A DNA stretch of 64,000 bases from Pseudomonas segetis (GCF_900188155.1 NZ_FZOG01000007.1:167742-231741), one strand, 5' to 3'; positions 54,548 through 63,824 are shown, counted from the stretch's first letter. Program-made: numbers and translations. Notes: generated from the letters alone by a model not told the origin.

Positions 54548-55852
54548 ATGTCCAGCCCTGCAAAAGCTTACCGCGCCTCCATACTCCACAGCCTTGGCGA
54601 CCCAGCGGTGGTAGGTATCGAACAATCCTATGAGTATTTCGAGGACGGTATCCTGCTCGTTGAAGACGGTCGCGTGGTGAAGGTCGGCCACGCGGCAGAT
54701 TTACTCGACAAACTCAAAGGTATAGAGATTGTCGAGTACCACGATGCACTTATCACCCCCGGTTTTATCGACACTCATATCCACTACCCACAGACCGGCA
54801 TGATTGCCTCATACGGCGAGCAATTGCTGGACTGGCTCAACACCTACACCTTCCCGACCGAACAGCAGTTCGCCGATAAAGCCCATGCAGCCGATGTTGC
54901 CGGTATATTCCTCAAGGAACTGTTGCGCAACGGCACCACCACCGCGTTGGTGTTCGGTAGCGTACACAAGCAGTCGGTTGATGCATTCTTTGAGGCCAGC
55001 GAAGCGCTCAACCTGCGCATGATCGCCGGCAAGGTGCTGATGGACCGCAATGCGCCCGATTACCTGACCGACACAGCCGAGTCCGGCTACGCCGACAGCA
55101 AGGAACTGATCAAACGCTGGCACGGCAAGGGTCGCCTGCACTATGCAGTCACGCCACGGTTCGCACCGACCAGTACCCCGGATCAACTTGAGCTGGCGGG
55201 CAAGCTGTATCATGAGTTCCCCGACCTGTACATGCATACGCACCTGTCCGAGAACCTCAAGGAAATCGACTGGGTCAAAGCCCTGTTCCCTGAGCGCACC
55301 GGATACCTGGATGTCTACGACCACTACAAACTCATTGGCGCCCGCTCGGTGTTCGCCCACGGCGTGCACCTGTGTGACGATGAATGCAAACGACTGGGCG
55401 AAACCGGCTCTGCCGTTGCCTTTTGCCCAACGTCGAACCTGTTCCTCGGCAGTGGCCTGTTCAACCTGAACAAGCTTGAACAGCATGGTGTTCGCGTCGG
55501 CCTGGGCACTGATGTCGGAGCCGGTACAAGTTTCTCGCAACTGCAATCACTGAACGAGGCTTACAAGGTGATGCAACTGCAGGGCAACAAGCTTGATCCA
55601 TTCAAGTCGCTCTACCTGGCAACACTTGGCAGCGCCAACGCCCTGTATCTGGACGACAAGATCGGTAACTTCGCGAGCGGCAAGGACGCCGACTTTATCG
55701 TCCTCGACTATAAAGCCACACCGCTGATTGACTACCGCATGCAGCAAGCCAAAAGCCTGGAAGAGAAACTTTTCGCCCTGACGATCCTGGGCGACGACCG
55801 CGCCGTGAAGGAAACCTTTGCTGCAGGTCAATCAGTCCATCGTCGCGATTGA
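54548..55852 (+). CDS. guaD: Guanine deaminase
   Basis: 434 residues. An amidohydrolase barrel with zinc ligands in DTHIHYPQTG (about 77-86), the HTHLSEN motif (about 235) and GTDVGAGTSFS (about 320). It converts guanine to xanthine and ammonia in the cytoplasm, feeding XdhAB, so the operon forms a guanine-to-urate route. Confidence 0.96.
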   Translation: MSSPAKAYRASILHSLGDPAVVGIEQSYEYFEDGILLVEDGRVVKVGHAADLLDKLKGIEIVEYHDALITPGFIDTHIHYPQTGMIASYGEQLLDWLNTYTFPTEQQFADKAHAADVAGIFLKELLRNGTTTALVFGSVHKQSVDAFFEASEALNLRMIAGKVLMDRNAPDYLTDTAESGYADSKELIKRWHGKGRLHYAVTPRFAPTSTPDQLELAGKLYHEFPDLYMHTHLSENLKEIDWVKALFPERTGYLDVYDHYKLIGARSVFAHGVHLCDDECKRLGETGSAVAFCPTSNLFLGSGLFNLNKLEQHGVRVGLGTDVGAGTSFSQLQSLNEAYKVMQLQGNKLDPFKSLYLATLGSANALYLDDKIGNFASGKDADFIVLDYKATPLIDYRMQQAKSLEEKLFALTILGDDRAVKETFAAGQSVHRRD

Positions 55853-55875
55853 ATCTGTCCGCTGCTGGCCCGGGC

Positions 55876-56208
55876 TCAAGCAGTGGACTCACGCTCGGCT
55901 ATTGCCAGCCTGATGAGGCGAACGACCTCATCCACCTCATCAGCACTGGTATAACGCAACTCGATATAAGCAGATGAAGCCGAGCGCCTTGGATGCTTTA
56001 TCGAGTTCGCCGGATGTTGCAAACCCAGCTGCTTGATCAGCGATTTGCCCAGCGCCAGATCAAGCTCATTGTCGTGGTGAAAATGGGCAATTTCCTTTTG
56101 GCCATGGTTTAGCGTAGTAAAGCCATCCGATCGCCCAGGCCAGACCACAATCTGCATGCCCGGCAAGCTTTCGATCGCCTCAAGCAATTGCGCCTTCAAT
56201 GCATTCAT
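55876..56208 (-). CDS. DUF5519 (luciferase-domain-like) protein
   Basis: 110 residues. GQKEIAHFHHDNELDLALGKSL and HPRRSASSAYIELRYTSADEVDEVVRLIRLA are the conserved pattern of DUF5519, often annotated luciferase-domain-containing. Small, soluble, without signal peptide; function unknown. It is convergent with guaD and followed closely by the DUF1993 pseudogene on the same strand. Confidence 0.8.
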   Translation of the reverse strand: MNALKAQLLEAIESLPGMQIVVWPGRSDGFTTLNHGQKEIAHFHHDNELDLALGKSLIKQLGLQHPANSIKHPRRSASSAYIELRYTSADEVDEVVRLIRLAIAERESTA

Positions 56209-56238
56209 CCTGTCGGCTGCCCTTGGTGATTGACTGGT

Positions 56239-56745
56239 TCAAACTGCGCCCAAGAAGTCCATCTTGCCAATTTTCACACCATTGTGGCGCAAGATCGCGT
56301 AGCTACAACTGATGTGAAAATAGAAGTTCGGCAAAGCAAAATGCAGCAGGAACATTTGCCCATTAAAGCTCAACTCGCGCGAAGGCAGCTTGATGTTGAT
56401 GGTTTTGTCCTCGCTGCCATCAATCTGCTCCGGCTTGACGGTTTGAATAAAAGCAAGGGTCTTGGCAATCCGCGCTTTGAGTTCAGCAATGCTTGCCTCG
56501 TCGTCGGCATAGCTCGGCACATCCACTCCGGCAAGGCGCGCGACACAGCCTTTGACTGCATCGGTGGCGATTTGAACTTGTCGCGCCAAGGGGTACATAT
56601 CGGGTGCCAGGCGGGCATTGACCAGCACAGTTTAATCGAAACCTTCAGCCTCGGCGTGTGCCAAAGCCTTATCGAGGATCGCTTCGAGATTGTTCAGCAT
56701 ACGGATAAAAACAGGAACACTGGCTTGGTACATGGACAACGACAT
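56239..56745 (-). pseudogene. DUF1993 protein gene interrupted by an in-frame TAA
   Basis: The reading frame starts at ATG 56745 (MSLSMYQASVPVFIRMLNNL) with GGAG eight bases upstream, runs 37 residues to ...AEAEGFD, meets TAA at 56634-56632, and continues in the same frame with TVLVNARLAPDMYPLARQVQ to a stop at 56239. Both halves belong to DUF1993 (about 165 residues intact). No frameshift is needed, only one codon differs: the homologues have a Pro or similar there. Either a recent nonsense mutation, a sequencing error, or rescued by internal GTG initiation at 56628. Confidence 0.85.
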
Positions 56746-57086
56746 GCTTATTACTCCACAACGGCAGGTTGATCCGAGCACATTACACCCGTGGCATTGC
56801 TCGCGCGAATTGATATTTCGACTCAAGAGCAAGGGATACCTTGGCCCTGTGCATTCGGCCGGCTAATAAAATCCTGAAATATTCGTTAGCAGGCTTTGTT
56901 TTCAGTTGTATGATGAGCCATCATCAAAAGAGGCTCTGGAAACGCCGCGATCGAAAAACGCAAAGGACTAAAAAGCCGAGCTTAGTGGGCCAACCACTCT
57001 GAGCAGCTTCCAACCTGGCGATACCTCGCGCAGTTGTTTTCTGGGGTCCGCGATCTTCCGCCGCCATTGCCAATCTGAGCTGCCAA
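56746..57086. other. Region upstream of the MFS gene
   Basis: About 340 bases. No supported gene. TGATG-N3-CATCATCA near 56912-56926 is an imperfect palindrome; no promoter assigned. The MFS gene lacks a clear ribosome site. Confidence 0.35.
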
Positions 57087-58283
57087 ATGACGACCGAGCC
57101 GACATCTGCAGACAACTCCACCTTGCAGATCCTGACTATAGTATTTTTCACCTTTATCAGCTTCTTGTGCGTTGGCTTGCCCCTCGCTGTACTCCCCGGC
57201 TTCGTCCTGTATGACCTTGGCTATAGCTCGGTACTGGCCGGGGTGGTTATTGGCACACAGTATTTTTCGACCCTGCTGACTCGACCTATATCCGGCTCTA
57301 TCGCCGACCGCTTGGGCGCCAAACGAGGTGTACTTTATGGCCTTGTTGGCTGCTCGATAAGTGGCGCTGTAACCCTGATCGCCACTTCCCTGATTGCCTA
57401 TCCACTGGCCAGCTTGATATTACTGATACTCGCCCGGATCATCCTCGGTGTATCCCAAGGCCTGGTCGGTACAGGTTCGATCAGTTGGGGCATCGGCAGG
57501 GTCGGCGCGGAAAACACTGCCCGGGTGATTTCCTGGAATGGTATTGCATCCTATGGAGCAGTAGCGCTCGGAGCTCCCCTGGGAGTGATGATGGTGTCCA
57601 GCCTCGGCCTCTGGAGCATAGGCAGCCTGACGTTGGCTCTTGCTGGCGGATCATTTCTGCTGGCCCGCATCAAAACCCCGGCGCCCATTATTCAGGGGAA
57701 GCGCCTGCCCTTTAGCAGCGTGTTTCTGAAAGTCGCACCAAACGGCGTGGCACTTGCACTTGGCTCAATTGGCTTCGGCACGCTGGCGACGTTTATCACC
57801 CTGTATTACGACAGCCGTGACTGGGATAACGCGGCGTATTGCCTGAGCGCATTCGGCGCCGCGTTTATCCTCGCTCGCCTATGGTTTTCCAGTGCAATCA
57901 AAAAGCGCGGGGGCTATCGCGTAGCAACCATATGCCTGTTTATCGAGTGCGTTGGCTTGATGATGATCTGGCTTGCACCCACCCCATGGCTAACCTTATG
58001 TGGCGCCGCCCTCACCGGCTTTGGCCTGTCACTGGTCTATCCTGCGCTGGGGGTCGAAATCATCTCGCATATTCCGCCTGCCAGCCGCAGTTCGGCACTC
58101 GGCGCCTACGCAGTATTCTTTGACCTGGCATTGGGCACCGCCGGCCCTCTTATGGGTGCCGTTGCCGGTCATTTCGGCTTCGGCTCGATTTTTATGGTTG
58201 CCGCCTGCATGGCGCTGCTCGGCATGCTGCTGACCCTGGTATTGCTAAGCAGAGATAGCCGCTCAAGATTGGGCTCGGCCTAA
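57087..58283 (+). CDS. MFS transporter (YfcJ/YhhS-like)
   Basis: 398 residues with about 12 predicted transmembrane helices. Motif A between helices 2 and 3 (RPISGSIADRLGAKRG) and the helix 4-5 segment GVSQGLVGTGSISWGIGR resemble the YfcJ/YhhS group, inner-membrane exporters of unclear substrate. The N-terminal 12 residues are hydrophilic. Start ATG has no strong ribosome site, so an alternative start downstream cannot be ruled out. The yjbR gene starts 15 bases after its stop. Confidence 0.82.
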   Translation: MTTEPTSADNSTLQILTIVFFTFISFLCVGLPLAVLPGFVLYDLGYSSVLAGVVIGTQYFSTLLTRPISGSIADRLGAKRGVLYGLVGCSISGAVTLIATSLIAYPLASLILLILARIILGVSQGLVGTGSISWGIGRVGAENTARVISWNGIASYGAVALGAPLGVMMVSSLGLWSIGSLTLALAGGSFLLARIKTPAPIIQGKRLPFSSVFLKVAPNGVALALGSIGFGTLATFITLYYDSRDWDNAAYCLSAFGAAFILARLWFSSAIKKRGGYRVATICLFIECVGLMMIWLAPTPWLTLCGAALTGFGLSLVYPALGVEIISHIPPASRSSALGAYAVFFDLALGTAGPLMGAVAGHFGFGSIFMVAACMALLGMLLTLVLLSRDSRSRLGSA

Positions 58284-58298
58284 AACAGGAACATAAAG

Positions 58299-58652
58299 AT
58301 GAACCGCCAACAAATTGCTGCATTTTGCCTGCAGTTGCCGGGCGCCCGTGAAGACTTCAAATGGGGCGAAAACCAGGTATTCTCCATTGCTGGAAACAAG
58401 ATGTTTGCGATCCTTAACTTCCTTGGCGGTAATCTCGCCTTCAAGGTCGATAAAGACCTGTTTCTCGGCTTTGTTGATCGCCCGGGAATCCGCCCCGCCC
58501 CCTATCTGGCCCGCGCGCACTGGATCAGCATGGACTGTGATCAGTTGCCCATCGGCGATCAAGAGCTGCGCGAACTGCTCACCCGCTCCCATCAGCTGGT
58601 GGTGGCTAAATTGTCAAAGCGCAAACAGCTTGGCCTGCTGATTGACCTATAA
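58299..58652 (+). CDS. MmcQ/YjbR-family protein
   Basis: 117 residues, with AGGA eight bases before the ATG. The family pattern is clear: LPGAREDFKWGENQVFSIAGNKMFA, VDKDLFLGFVDRPGIRPAPYLARAHWI. Two-stranded DNA-binding-like fold (CyaY type) with unknown function. Probably co-transcribed with the MFS gene upstream. Confidence 0.88.
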   Translation: MNRQQIAAFCLQLPGAREDFKWGENQVFSIAGNKMFAILNFLGGNLAFKVDKDLFLGFVDRPGIRPAPYLARAHWISMDCDQLPIGDQELRELLTRSHQLVVAKLSKRKQLGLLIDL

Positions 58653-59342
58653 ACACCGGATAAAGTGGCCGAAGTACTCGCCACCCAAGACCAACCAATC
58701 AAACCAGAACAGTTGATGGGCCAGGATGATCAGCCAGAAAATCAACTGGTAGGCACCTTTTCGGGTTTTATGCCGAAAGCATTGCTGGGCAATCAAGGCG
58801 CCAGGCCAACCGCCGGATAACTCAACCATGTGCAATGTGGTTTCCGGTATGCGCCAAGCCCCACGCATGGCTTTGGCTTTGTCACTCCAGTACTGCACGA
58901 AGCTAGCCAGGCTCATCAGTCCATAAGCCACCAATATCCAGATAAAACCAGCCTTGAAAAACAACTGGAAACTGCCAAACAGTGGCAAGGCGCATAGACA
59001 GGCGAACACCAGGGTTTTGAACCCAAGGTTTTGCATGGGCGCAGAGCCTTGGCGCCTTGGCGGCCTTGAAGCCTTCTTTATTTCAGGCTGCGGCTTGCGC
59101 GGCTTGCGACGAATACTGGGCTGATCAAGGGACAACTCCCCGGCAAGACGCAGGTGCTCGGCTCGAATTCGTCCCTTGTCATCTCTACTGGCGATATACA
59201 ACACCTTGTCACCCACAAGCGGGCGACGATCACCGCGCATTGCCGAAATATGAGCGAACACCTCCGGCCCGCCCAGCTCCGGACGGATAAAACCAAAGCC
59301 TTTGTCATCGTTCCAGCTCTTGATCGAGCCATGTACTTCCAT
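58647..59342 (-). CDS. Cold-shock domain fused to DUF1294 membrane protein
   Basis: 231 residues from MEVHGSIKSWNDDKGF; an upstream two-residue extension has no ribosome site. Residues 1-65 are a cold-shock/OB fold with GFGFI RNP1-like motif; residues about 70-100 are a basic linker; the C-terminal half has four predicted transmembrane helices of the DUF1294 type (VQYWSDKAKAMRGAWRIPETTLH). Its 3' end overlaps the yjbR 3' end by six bases. This fusion exists in several Gammaproteobacteria; its role is not known. Confidence 0.85.
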   Translation of the reverse strand: MEVHGSIKSWNDDKGFGFIRPELGGPEVFAHISAMRGDRRPLVGDKVLYIASRDDKGRIRAEHLRLAGELSLDQPSIRRKPRKPQPEIKKASRPPRRQGSAPMQNLGFKTLVFACLCALPLFGSFQLFFKAGFIWILVAYGLMSLASFVQYWSDKAKAMRGAWRIPETTLHMVELSGGWPGALIAQQCFRHKTRKGAYQLIFWLIILAHQLFWFDWLVLGGEYFGHFIRCL

Positions 59343-59372
59343 GATCAAACAGTCATCCCCGGCACATCACAA

Positions 59373-60200
59373 CTAACCATTCTCACGCGCGCTGGCACGC
59401 AGGGCATTTTGTTCCGCAACAGGCAACTTCAAATAGGCTTTGGGCGTAATGCCGATATGCAAACGAAAGCATTTATAAAAAGCAGACAGTGAGTTAAAGC
59501 CCGCCGCGAAGACCAGATCATCAACCTTGGCTGACGGCGGGAGCAGTTCGACACTCTGCAGTAAATGCTTGAGCCGCTCATGATTAACATAACGGTAGAA
59601 GCTTTGGCCCAGTACCTGATTCAACAGATAAGAGATCTGATTGCGGCTATAACCCGTTTCGCTCGCCACTTGCTGGAGATTGAGCCCCGGGGCCAAATAG
59701 GGCTGCTTCTGGGCGAAATACTCTTGCAAGTCCAGCGCCAGAATGCCCAGTTGGCGTGCAGACAGCCCCAGTCGACTGGTGGCTGGGCGGCTGTCCGGCT
59801 CATGCTGACCGTCATGCTGTTCGTGGATCAACGACGCGTATTCGTTAACCCGCCAGATCAGCCCGTCCCGAACCGTGATCGCCTCGCTTGAGCGAAACGA
59901 AACCAAACCGGGACCGCCACGTAAAGTAATCCGGTACTGGATAAACGCCGTGTCATCATCAAAGCGAATTCGGTCGGTGTGTTCAAGCACCTCCTGAGGC
60001 GCAAGCGGCATCGAGCTGCGCACATACTCACGCAGCTGCGTGAAGTGAAACACCTTGTTCTGAAAGAAATCACTGTACTCAACATCCGGATGATAGAGCG
60101 CCATCACCGCATCAAGGTCGCTAGCCTTCCATGCCAGATGATAGCGCTGCACCACCTGCTTGGTGATACTGGCTGTTGAGCCGGATAACCTTGTGCTCAT
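59373..60200 (-). CDS. AraC-family regulator with N-terminal NTF2/SnoaL-like domain
   Basis: 275 residues from MSTRLSGSTASITKQVV at 60200; a TTG at 60236 was rejected. N-terminal SnoaL/NTF2-like domain (about 10-130, YHLAWKASDLDAVMALYHPDVEYSDF, a ligand pocket fold), then an AraC HTH_18 region (about 165-265, NLQQVASETGYSRNQISYLLNQ and VFAAGFNSLSAFYKCFRLHIG). The pocket domain probably binds a small hydrophobic ligand. It starts 15 bases downstream of the uppP stop on the same strand, so it may be cotranscribed. Confidence 0.85.
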   Translation of the reverse strand: MSTRLSGSTASITKQVVQRYHLAWKASDLDAVMALYHPDVEYSDFFQNKVFHFTQLREYVRSSMPLAPQEVLEHTDRIRFDDDTAFIQYRITLRGGPGLVSFRSSEAITVRDGLIWRVNEYASLIHEQHDGQHEPDSRPATSRLGLSARQLGILALDLQEYFAQKQPYLAPGLNLQQVASETGYSRNQISYLLNQVLGQSFYRYVNHERLKHLLQSVELLPPSAKVDDLVFAAGFNSLSAFYKCFRLHIGITPKAYLKLPVAEQNALRASARENG

Positions 60201-60214
60201 AGATGACTCACTAA

Positions 60215-61045
60215 CTAGCCCTGAGCGGTGCTCCAATCGATCATATGCAGTTGCCAGGTTGCCAGGATCAGCAGCCCGAAACCGATCCGGTACCAGGCAA
60301 ATACCGCATAACTGTGGTTACCAATAAAGCGCAGCAAGGCACGCACTGCAATCATCGCGAAAATAAACGAAGTCACAAAGCCAATGGCAAATACTGGCAG
60401 ATCCGCAGGTTGGAACAAATCACGGTACTTGTAGCCGGAATACACTGCCGCACCGACCATGGTCGGCATGGCCAGGAAGAACGAAAACTCGGTGGCAGCT
60501 TTACGTGACAGGCCAAACAGCAAACCGCCAATGATGGTAGCACCGGACCTGGACGTGCCGGGAATCATCGCCAGGCACTGGGCGAAACCAATCTTCAGTG
60601 CATCCTTCCAGGTCATGTCATCAACCGTTTCAGCATGGACCTTGTGTTTGCGGCGCTCGGCCCAGAGCATGACGACACCACCGATGACCAATGCCGTAGC
60701 CACGGTAATCGGGTTGAACAGGTACTCGTGAATCAAGTCGGCAAAGCACACGCCAAGAATAACTGCCGGGAAGAATGCGATTAACAAGTTGCGGGTGAAC
60801 AGTTGTGCCTGAGGCTCTTTAGGCAAGCCGATAACGACATCTAAAATCTTCTTACGGTACTCCCAGACCACCGCCAAGATGGCGCCAAGCTGGATAATGA
60901 TATTGAACGCCATTGCCCGCTCACCACCGAAACCAATCAAGTCTGCAACGATGATTTGGTGCCCGGTGCTAGAGATGGGTAAAAACTCGGTAATGCCTTC
61001 AACCACACCCAAAATAAATGCCTGTACGGCCAACCACACGTCCAT
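60215..61045 (-). CDS. uppP: Undecaprenyl-diphosphatase
   Basis: 276 residues from MDVWLAVQAFILGVVEG, with GGGAG five bases upstream; the reading to 61057 was rejected. BacA/UppP motifs: EGITEFLPISSTGHQ (about 17-31) and PGTSRSGATIIGG (about 168-180). Eight predicted transmembrane segments. It dephosphorylates undecaprenyl diphosphate for cell-envelope lipid carrier recycling, acting at the periplasmic face. Confidence 0.96.
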   Translation of the reverse strand: MDVWLAVQAFILGVVEGITEFLPISSTGHQIIVADLIGFGGERAMAFNIIIQLGAILAVVWEYRKKILDVVIGLPKEPQAQLFTRNLLIAFFPAVILGVCFADLIHEYLFNPITVATALVIGGVVMLWAERRKHKVHAETVDDMTWKDALKIGFAQCLAMIPGTSRSGATIIGGLLFGLSRKAATEFSFFLAMPTMVGAAVYSGYKYRDLFQPADLPVFAIGFVTSFIFAMIAVRALLRFIGNHSYAVFAWYRIGFGLLILATWQLHMIDWSTAQG

Positions 61046-61329
61046 CCGAACTCCCAATGTGCGCGGAGTAATAACCGCGCAAGAATAAATGATTGAAGCA
61101 TTTCTAGCGTTATCGACAGGGCTTGAGCAGCACGCCCCACTACCGCAAACAAATTATCCGTTAACCCTCAGGTTTCTGCGTTTCGGGCCGAAATGCTAAC
61201 AGAGAATTAGCATTTTAGAGCCGGTTACTTGATCTTTACTCAGGCTGCTTGATTCCAATCAGCATCAGGCATAGGGAAATGCCAAGACAACACCATCGAG
61301 CTCCCATAATAAGAATTAGGAGTTTCTCC
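61046..61329. other. Divergent region between uppP and the chemoreceptor gene
   Basis: About 284 bases, A+T-rich near 61195-61235. It should hold both promoters; I could not single out a well-spaced pair. No supported gene. Confidence 0.35.
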
Positions 61330-62964
61330 ATGAGCAGCTTACGTAGCCTCCCCATCAGCCGTCGCCTGTGGTTGATACTGATTGTCGCAATCATCATGTT
61401 ATTGACCCTGGGCAGCGTTTTGCTCAAACAAATTCATGGTGACCTGTATGCAGGCAAAAGCGAAAAAACCCAGCACCTCGTACAAAGTGCAACCGGTATC
61501 ATGGCGCATTTCCATGCCTTAGAAACTGCGGGAACGCTCAAGCGTGAAGAGGCACAGAAACAGGCATTGGAAATAATCCGTGGCCTGCGTTACGACACCA
61601 GCGAATACTTCTGGGTTAATGATCTGACCCCGACCATGATCATGCACCCCACCAATCCCAAACTTGAAGGCCAGAATCTATCGACCTTCAAAGACCCTGA
61701 CGGCAAAGCTTTGTTCAATGAAATGGTGAGCATCGCTAAAGCAAAAGGCGCCGGTCAGGTCGATTACCGCTGGCCAAAACCAGGGGCAAGCGAACCAGTA
61801 CCGAAAATATCCTACGTACAGCTTTTCGAACCCTGGAGCTGGATTATTGGCTCTGGCGTGTATGTCGATGACTTGCAGGCTGAGTTTTCAACCCAGGCCA
61901 TACGTGTTGTCATAATCAGCTTGACCTTGATGCTGCTGATGACGCTCGTTGTCACACTGATAGCCCGTAGCATTTCCAAACCGCTAAATCAGGCGGTAAG
62001 CGCAATGGCCAATATTGCCAGCGGAGAAGGCGATTTGACGCGCAGCCTTGATGCACAGGGCAATGATGAACTGGCTGCATTGGCTAGGCACTTCAATGCT
62101 TTTACAGACAAGCTACGCCAGGTGATCAAGCAGTCCCTTGGCTCCGCCTCGGAGCTTACTCAGGCAGCGCAGTCACTCGATAGCGTGGCAACAGACGCGC
62201 ATAACCACAGCCAACAACAATCGCAGCAAATGGAATTGGTGGCCACTGCCATAAACCAGGTGTCCTATGCGGTCCAGGATGTGGCAAAGAATGCAGAGCA
62301 TGCTTCTTCCGAGGTTCTCGCAGCCGAGCAACAAGCTGCTCAAGGCCAGGACAACATCCAGTCCAGCCTGCAACAAATCGAACATCTGTCGGCGATGATC
62401 GACCGCGCCGTTACCGTGATGAACACGCTTGCAGAAGAAAGTACCCAGATTGGCAGCGTGCTTGAAGTCATTCGCTCGATCGCCGAGCAAACCAATCTAT
62501 TGGCGCTTAATGCTGCAATCGAGGCTGCTCGTGCCGGCGAACAAGGCCGCGGCTTTGCCGTGGTTGCCGATGAAGTGCGTTTACTGGCACAACGCACACA
62601 AAAATCCACGGCAGAGATCCAGGCCATGACCGAACGCTTGCAGAGCAACTCGCAAGCAGCAGTCAAGGTCATTAATGAAAGCAGCCAGGCATCACAACTG
62701 ACCATTGAACAAGCTAATTTGGCCGGAAGCAGCCTTGATCAAATAGTCCACTCACTAAAGAACATAACCGGACTCAACGCCTCTATTGCCAGCGCAACAC
62801 TGCAGCAGTCCCATGTTGTTGAAGACATCAATCAAAATGTCACGCAGGCTACGGGCCTGGCCCATGAAAACGCGACTGCAGCGCAACATTCAAATAAAGC
62901 CAGTGAGCATGTTGGCCAGTTGGCCACGCAACTCAGTACATTGCTCGGACAGTTTCGCGTATAA
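61330..62964 (+). CDS. Methyl-accepting chemotaxis protein with single Cache domain
   Basis: 544 residues from MSSLRSLPISRRLWLILI, with TAGGAG seven bases upstream; a 27-residue upstream reading at 61249 was rejected. Transmembrane helix about 13-33, a periplasmic single-Cache-type (sCache_2) domain (about 40-195, YFWVNDLTPTMIMHPTNPKLEG), a second helix (about 195-220), HAMP (about 220-275) and the MCP signalling tip EVIRSIAEQTNLLALNAAIEAARAGE. It should relay an attractant signal to CheA. Ligand unknown; no chemotaxis partner genes nearby. Confidence 0.95.
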   Translation: MSSLRSLPISRRLWLILIVAIIMLLTLGSVLLKQIHGDLYAGKSEKTQHLVQSATGIMAHFHALETAGTLKREEAQKQALEIIRGLRYDTSEYFWVNDLTPTMIMHPTNPKLEGQNLSTFKDPDGKALFNEMVSIAKAKGAGQVDYRWPKPGASEPVPKISYVQLFEPWSWIIGSGVYVDDLQAEFSTQAIRVVIISLTLMLLMTLVVTLIARSISKPLNQAVSAMANIASGEGDLTRSLDAQGNDELAALARHFNAFTDKLRQVIKQSLGSASELTQAAQSLDSVATDAHNHSQQQSQQMELVATAINQVSYAVQDVAKNAEHASSEVLAAEQQAAQGQDNIQSSLQQIEHLSAMIDRAVTVMNTLAEESTQIGSVLEVIRSIAEQTNLLALNAAIEAARAGEQGRGFAVVADEVRLLAQRTQKSTAEIQAMTERLQSNSQAAVKVINESSQASQLTIEQANLAGSSLDQIVHSLKNITGLNASIASATLQQSHVVEDINQNVTQATGLAHENATAAQHSNKASEHVGQLATQLSTLLGQFRV

Positions 62965-63158
62965 GCGCCATGCTGCAACCCTGCAATCAACAGCGCATGG
63001 CGGTTGGCTTGAGCAACCACCATGCGCTACGCACAGTTCATCGCTATTACTCGCGGCGTAACACCCGAACTTATTCAAGCTGTTAAGATAACCGCAATCA
63101 GGCGGTACCCAGTTACTGCTAAAGAATTTTGTCGCGATGTATTGTAGAGAGTAGATCT

Positions 63159-63515
63159 GTGGAATTGTTTAAAGAGTTCATGTTTGAAGCGGCGCACCGC
63201 CTTCCCCACGTTCCAGATGGCCACAAGTGCGGACGCCTGCATGGGCATTCCTTCAAGGTTGCGGTCTACATCGAGGGTGAGGTTGATCCGCATACTGGCT
63301 GGATCCGGGACTTTTCTGAGATTAAAGCCATCTTCAAGCCGCTTTATGAGCAACTTGACCACAACTACCTTAATGATATTCCTGGCCTTGAGAACCCCAC
63401 CAGTGAAGTGCTGGCGAAGTGGATCTGGCAACAACTCAAACCCTTGTTGCCAGAACTGTCACGCATCCGCATCCATGAGACATGCACCAGTGGCTGCGAG
63501 TATCGCGGCGACTAA
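63159..63515 (+). CDS. queD: 6-carboxytetrahydropterin synthase QueD
   Basis: 118 residues from GTG at 63159 giving MELFKEFMFEAAHRLPHV; the ATG at 63129 adds ten unconserved residues. Zinc ligands in EAAHRLP and CGRLHGHSF, and the catalytic Cys/His/Asp pattern (KCGRLHGHS, DHNYLND, HETCTSGCEY) of PTPS/QueD enzymes. It makes 6-carboxytetrahydropterin from 7,8-dihydroneopterin triphosphate, first committed step of preQ0/queuosine synthesis. Confidence 0.93.
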   Translation: MELFKEFMFEAAHRLPHVPDGHKCGRLHGHSFKVAVYIEGEVDPHTGWIRDFSEIKAIFKPLYEQLDHNYLNDIPGLENPTSEVLAKWIWQQLKPLLPELSRIRIHETCTSGCEYRGD

Positions 63516-63537
63516 GCCATCTGTGCCGTCAATAAAC

Positions 63538-63562
63538 AGCCACCGCGAGGTGGCTTTTTATT
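63538..63562 (+). terminator. Terminator of queD
   Basis: AGCCACC-GCGA-GGTGGCT followed by TTTTTATT, 23 bases past the stop. Confidence 0.88.
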
Positions 63563-63663
63563 GGCTGGGTATCGGCCTTGACTGACTACTCTTGGTTGTC
63601 AGCCTGGCTGCCTGGCGATGGGCATGCAGTGCTGTGCAGTCGTGCTTTTGTTTGGGGCAAAGA

Positions 63664-63697
63664 GAAACCCCAGACCATTTATATGATCTGGGGTTTC
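63664..63697 (-). terminator. Terminator of the rRNA operon
   Basis: GAAACCCCAGA/TCTGGGGTTTC, extended by ATCAT/ATGGT around an ATAA loop, and followed on the minus strand by TCTCTTTGCC. It lies just past the 5S gene. Confidence 0.85.
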
Positions 63698-63704
63698 GGT
63701 ATAG

Positions 63705-63824
63705 GCGCTTGACGATGACCTACTCTCACATGGGGAAACCCCACACTACCATCGGCGATGCATCGTTTCACTACTGAGTTCGGGATGGGATCAGGTGGTT
63801 CCAATGCTCTATGGTCGTCAAGCA
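63705..63824 (-). rRNA. rrf: 5S ribosomal RNA
   Basis: About 120 nucleotides on the minus strand, beginning TGCTTGACGACCATAGAGCA and containing the universal CCATCCCGAACTCAGTAGTGAAA segment; ends pair (TTGACGA/TCGTCAAG). Its ends are estimated from the terminal stem. Confidence 0.95.
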
